The position numbers and the translations under genes are program-made. From CALAED01 sp036378315 (lineage in GTDB: Bacteria > Actinomycetota > Actinomycetes > Streptosporangiales > Streptosporangiaceae): a stretch of 64,000 nucleotides of DNA. The notes beneath the pieces were generated by a model. It was given only the letters and a program-made list of their open reading frames with translations. It ran no database searches and was not told the DNA's origin. The DNA lies in the NCBI GenBank assembly GCA_036378315.1, contig DASUWU010000066.1, positions 11,355 to 75,354 on the forward strand, read 5' to 3'. Positions 60,008 to 64,000 of this stretch are shown piece after piece. Every line of letters begins with the position of its first letter. The first letter of the stretch is position 1.

Positions 60008-61456
60008 TCAGGACGGACCGGCGCCGCGCGGCCGCTGCGACCCGTCCGCCGGCCGCTCTGCCGCGGCGGGGAGCAGCAGTGTGAACACCGGCGGTGCGGG
60101 GTGGCGCAGCACGAGCCGGCCGCCCGCGGCCTCGGCGAGCGCACGCGCGAAGGCGAGGCCGATGCCGTGGCCGTTCCCGTCGCCGTCACCGGCCGTGGTC
60201 CGCCGCCTGGCGAAGATGTCGATGCCCTCGGCGACGCCGGCGCCCTGGTCGCCCACGTCGATGGCCAGGCCGGTGCCGGTGTCGACGGCCTCGACGGTGA
60301 CGGCGCCGGCGCCGTGCGTGGCCGCGTTGTCGATCAGTACGTCGAGGATCTGCCTGATGGCGGTGGGCAGCGAGCGCACCTCGGGCAGCGACCGCTGGAC
60401 CGTGATGCGCAGCGGCCGGCCGGCGGCGGCGAGCTGGCCCGCCCAGCGCGAGTGCACCTCTTGGAGCAGCGCGTCGACGTCGATGGTCTCGCGGCCGGGG
60501 CCGGTGTCGCGCGCCAGGCTGAGCAGATCGTCGATGATCTCCTGCAGGTGCTCGCCGCGCCGCACGGCGGTACGGATCGCCGCGGTCAGGTCGGCGCCCG
60601 GCCGTTCGAGCGCGGATTCCAGGCCGAGCAGCAGTCCGGTGAGCGGCGTGCGCAGCTGATGGGAGACGTCGGCGCTGAACGCCCGTTCCCGGTCGAGCAG
60701 CGTGCCGAGCCTGTGGGCGGTGGCCTCGAGGGCGAGCTCCGCCGTGTCCGCCTCGCGTACGCCGGAGCGCTGGGCCCTGATGGTGAAGTCGCCGTCGCCG
60801 AGCGCCTGGGCGGCGCGGGTGAGCCGTTCCAGCGGGCCGGCGAGCCGGCCGGCCTGGTAGCGGGCGAGCGTCGCGGCGAGGAGAAGGACGAGGAGGGCGA
60901 GGGCGGCCATCAACAGCCAGGCGCGGTGGGCGCGGTCGGTGATGGCGTCGTAGGGCATGCTGACCCGCACCGTGGCGGTGACGCCCTGCTCGGACGGGAT
61001 GGGCGCGGTCACCGTGAGCGCGTGGTCCTCCACGGTCTGGTGCAGCCGGCCGTCGGCGGCGTCGGCCGCCGGGACCGACCAGGCCGGGCCGGCCCCGGTG
61101 ATCAGCCGCCCGTTGGTGCGGTAGACGCCGACGGTCAGCCGCGACCTGAGCCCTTCGGGCGGCCGCACCGGGCGCGGGTGCCGCGCCTCGTCGTCCGGGA
61201 TCACCGCGGCGACCCGGGTCGCGTCGCGTTCCAGCTCGGTCACGGCGTCGGAGCGGTCCAGCCGCTGCACGGCGATGGCGAGCGGGAGCGCGAACATGAC
61301 GACGGCCACCGTCGTGATGCCGGCGATGGCGGTGAGCAGTTGCCTCCGCAGCGGAGTGCCCGACGGGCGGTCGGCCGCCTGGGGCTGGTCCGGCGCGAGG
61401 GGCTGGTGCGGCGGCTCGGGCGGGGCGGGCTGCTCCAGCTGGTCCTGCTGGTCCAT
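60008..61456 (-). CDS. sensor histidine kinase
   Basis: A 482-residue membrane kinase. Two helices (about 38-65 and 180-205) enclose an extracellular sensor domain. A HAMP-like segment leads to the dimerisation helix with His in FSADVSHQLRTPLTG. The ATPase has LIDNAATHG (N box), IDVGDQGAGV and GHGIGLAFARAL. The start is ATG 61456. Its OmpR-type regulator is transcribed divergently from 61571, so the pair shares a control region rather than an operon. Confidence 0.93.
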   Translation of the reverse strand: MDQQDQLEQPAPPEPPHQPLAPDQPQAADRPSGTPLRRQLLTAIAGITTVAVVMFALPLAIAVQRLDRSDAVTELERDATRVAAVIPDDEARHPRPVRPPEGLRSRLTVGVYRTNGRLITGAGPAWSVPAADAADGRLHQTVEDHALTVTAPIPSEQGVTATVRVSMPYDAITDRAHRAWLLMAALALLVLLLAATLARYQAGRLAGPLERLTRAAQALGDGDFTIRAQRSGVREADTAELALEATAHRLGTLLDRERAFSADVSHQLRTPLTGLLLGLESALERPGADLTAAIRTAVRRGEHLQEIIDDLLSLARDTGPGRETIDVDALLQEVHSRWAGQLAAAGRPLRITVQRSLPEVRSLPTAIRQILDVLIDNAATHGAGAVTVEAVDTGTGLAIDVGDQGAGVAEGIDIFARRRTTAGDGDGNGHGIGLAFARALAEAAGGRLVLRHPAPPVFTLLLPAAAERPADGSQRPRGAGPS

Positions 61457-61557
61457 AGGTGCAGGGTCTCACCGCCGCCATGGTCGGGCAGCTCCGCCAC
61501 CCCAGCCGGGCCCGCGGGCCGTGAACCTTGCGAACCTGGCGTTTACCCTCCCCGCCG

Positions 61558-61563
61558 TACGAT
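61558..61563 (+). promoter_or_regulatory. -10 box TACGAT for a leaderless regulator transcript
   Basis: TACGAT is followed by seven bases and the ATG at 61571, so the response regulator mRNA should begin at its start codon. Confidence 0.5.
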
Positions 61564-61570
61564 CGGCCGC

Positions 61571-62272
<702 letters not shown>

Positions 62273-62367
62273 TCCGGCCGCCCTCCCAGCCACGAGCCGG
62301 GACCTGAAAACCTCGGTGCGGACAAGGAAGGAGTGACAGCACCGACCGGCCCAGGAGAGGCGGCTGC

Positions 62368-62988
62368 GTGGACGGTACAGGACGGCAGGCCGTGGAAGCG
62401 GTCGCGGCGGAACGGGAGGGCGGCGGCGCGGCCGACGCCGATGTCATCGACCGGTCCCTCCGGGATCCGGACGCGTTCACCGAGCTCTTCCACCGTCATT
62501 CCGGAGAGATCGGGCGCTATGTGATCCGGCGGATCGGTCCGGGGCCCGCGGAGGACGTCGTGGCCGAGACGTTCCTCGTGGCGTTCCGGCGGCGCGCCGC
62601 CTACCAGGGCACCCGCGCGGACGCGCGTCCCTGGCTGTACGGGATCGCCACCAACGTGATGCGCCGGCATCGCAGGGACGAGGTGCGGGCGCTGCGGGCG
62701 CTGGCGCGCACCGGCGCCGACCCGGTCATGGCCGAGTCGTTCGCCGACCGCGTGGAGGAGCGCGTCGCGGCCGCGGAGATCTCCCGGGCGCTGGCGTCGG
62801 CGCTGGCCGGGCTCGACGCAGGGCAGCGCGACGTGCTGCTGCTCGTCGCCTGGGGGGAACTCACCGTCGACCAGGTGGCCGGGGTGCTCGACATCCCGCC
62901 GGGGACGGCGCGGTCCCGCCTCAACCGGGCCCGTACCAAGATCCGCACCGCCATGGGCGCACTCGAGAGGGAGACCGATCATGGATGA
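62368..62988 (+). CDS. ECF RNA polymerase sigma factor
   Basis: A 206-residue ECF sigma factor. Region 2: AFTELFHRHSGEIGRYVIRRI ... EDVVAETFLVAFRRR. Region 4: LDAGQRDVLLLVAWGELTVDQVAGVLDIPPGTARSRL is split here into an HTH of LTVDQVAGVL and PPGTARSRLNRAR. GGAGAGG lies eight to ten bases before GTG 62368. The last eight bases overlap the next gene, a membrane protein of the CU044_5270 type that probably controls it. Confidence 0.93.
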   Translation: MDGTGRQAVEAVAAEREGGGAADADVIDRSLRDPDAFTELFHRHSGEIGRYVIRRIGPGPAEDVVAETFLVAFRRRAAYQGTRADARPWLYGIATNVMRRHRRDEVRALRALARTGADPVMAESFADRVEERVAAAEISRALASALAGLDAGQRDVLLLVAWGELTVDQVAGVLDIPPGTARSRLNRARTKIRTAMGALERETDHG

Positions 62989-64000
62989 GCTGACGCGGCT
63001 CGCCGACCTGCGCGGGGACGTTCCCGCCGACCTGCCGTTCCCCGCGGCGCACCGGGCGTTGCTGGCGGAGATCGCCGGCGCCCGTGCCGGCGCCGGGCCC
63101 GCCGTGGCGCCCCGCCGCCGGTTCCTGCGCCCGTCCGTCGTGGTGAGCGGGCTGGCGACGGGCGCGGTCGCGGCGGGTGCGATCGTCGCCGCCGTCACCG
63201 GGACCGAGCCGGGCTCCGGCACCGGCCGGCACGCGCCGGTTCCTGTCCCCGCCACCGGCTCGCTGGCGCCGCTGCGGCTGGCGGCGGTGACCGACCCGAT
63301 GGCGCTGGCCCACAACGCCGCCGAACTGGCCCGGCGGGCGCCGGTCCCGGCCCCGACCCAATGGGTCTATGTGAAGAAGGACATGACGATCTCGCACGAC
63401 GCACCCTCGGGGGCGATGCGCCAGGTGCCGGGATCGCATCACATCGTCGAGACCTGGACCAGGGTCGACATGCAGTACATGGCCCACCTGCGGGGCGGCG
63501 CCACCGTGGTGATCAGCACGCACGGCGGCTTCGGCACCCCCATCGGCTGGCCGGCGATCAGCTACCCCTATCTCAACTCGCTGCCGACCGACCCGGCGGC
63601 GCTGCTCGCGACCATCAGGCGGAACATCATCGCCACCTACGCCTACCGGGCCATCGGCGGCAGCGGCGACGACCAGGTCTTCGAGGCCATCCACGCCCTG
63701 ATAGAGAACTACCCGGTGCTGCCGGCCAGGCTCAACGCGGCCCTGTACGGGGTGCTGGCCCGGCTGGACGGGGTGCGTCTCGGGCACCGTGTCGACAACG
63801 CCGGCCGCCGGATGCTCAGCCTCGACCACGTCGAGGACGGGCTGCGTACGTCGCTCCTGATCAACCCGGTGACGTACGCCTACGCCGGCCAGCAGGCCGT
63901 CCAGGTCCGCGACCACAGCGTCACCGGCCTGGACGGGACCCGTCACTTCCGCAAGGGCGAGATCTATGACGACGAGGCCGTGCTCGTCTCGAAGATCGTG
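62981..64000 (+). CDS. CU044_5270-family membrane protein, 3' end cut by the window edge
   Basis: At least 340 residues are visible. The N-terminal 50 residues are cytosolic, with a leucine-rich helix (AHRALLAEIAGA). A hydrophobic helix (about 53-76) crosses the membrane, and the long outer domain starts at about residue 80 with QWVYVKKDM and HHIVETWTR strands. Such proteins are encoded directly after ECF sigma factors in actinobacteria and are thought to act as their sensors or anti-sigma partners. The ATG overlaps the sigma gene by eight bases. Confidence 0.85.
   Translation, partial: MDELTRLADLRGDVPADLPFPAAHRALLAEIAGARAGAGPAVAPRRRFLRPSVVVSGLATGAVAAGAIVAAVTGTEPGSGTGRHAPVPVPATGSLAPLRLAAVTDPMALAHNAAELARRAPVPAPTQWVYVKKDMTISHDAPSGAMRQVPGSHHIVETWTRVDMQYMAHLRGGATVVISTHGGFGTPIGWPAISYPYLNSLPTDPAALLATIRRNIIATYAYRAIGGSGDDQVFEAIHALIENYPVLPARLNAALYGVLARLDGVRLGHRVDNAGRRMLSLDHVEDGLRTSLLINPVTYAYAGQQAVQVRDHSVTGLDGTRHFRKGEIYDDEAVLVSKIV

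Overview
The window is GC-rich DNA (roughly 70-73 percent G+C in most genes) with densely packed genes and many GTG starts. It carries a BldG anti-anti-sigma factor, an XRE-DUF5753/DUF397 pair, a LAL-type LuxR regulator and several ECF sigma factors. This points to a filamentous actinobacterium, and the mix is most like the Streptosporangiales/Thermomonosporaceae side of the class (inference; no rRNA is present). I see no tRNA, rRNA, insertion sequence, CRISPR array or integrase.

Layout. 0-2.3 kb (minus): the 5' part of cytochrome c oxidase subunit II behind a cytochrome b gene. 2.5-4.2 kb: a small unknown protein coupled to a zinc alcohol dehydrogenase. 4.4-5.7 kb: an XRE regulator and its DUF397 partner. 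5.7-10.5 kb: the most unusual block, two paralogous membrane proteins that combine a cyclic-nucleotide-binding domain with a class III cyclase-like domain. Each is preceded by a coupled 32-codon reading frame, and a DUF5996 gene lies between them. 10.8-13.6 kb: a GntR regulator, an extradiol dioxygenase and a PrpF/4-oxalomesaconate tautomerase (aromatic catabolism). 13.8-20.6 kb: a membrane protein, a DUF1998-type helicase, bldG, its ATP-binding partner and the proton pyrophosphatase hppA, an order I recall from Streptomyces. 20.6-28 kb: a small membrane protein, SixA-like phosphatase, serB, queA-like, an SDR, a GAF histidine kinase with NarL-type regulator, an unknown protein and an ABC ATPase.

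28-35 kb: a lower-GC DUF3800 gene, then two separate NfeD-SPFH (stomatin-like) modules that bracket a TauE exporter, a small unknown protein and a DUF2231-Rieske membrane protein, and then a Fur-family regulator. 35.6-42.6 kb: CapA-like lipoprotein, an EphD-type hydrolase-dehydrogenase fusion, TetR, a LURP-one protein, a diiron ferritin-like protein and an RlpA-like secreted protein. 42.6-50 kb: alpha/beta hydrolase, beta-hydroxyacid dehydrogenase with IclR regulator, a proline-rich surface protein, a second solitary cytochrome b, and a glutamate-cysteine ligase. 50-57.8 kb (minus): LAL regulator, alpha/beta hydrolase, ECF sigma factor, SNase-like protein, a short Rho whose bicyclomycin pocket is altered, a 42-residue ORF and a NUDIX hydrolase. 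58-64 kb: VOC protein, membrane glycosyltransferase-like protein, a divergent two-component pair, and an ECF sigma factor coupled to a CU044_5270-type membrane protein that runs off the end.

Regulation visible in the sequence: several start codons sit 6-7 bases after a TANNNT -10 box (leaderless transcripts), and two CRP-type palindromes fit the GTG-N6-GNCAC pattern known from Streptomyces. One of these lies beside the first cyclic-nucleotide-binding paralog. Other inverted repeats near starts look like operators. All functions are inferred from reading the sequence; no database search was run.
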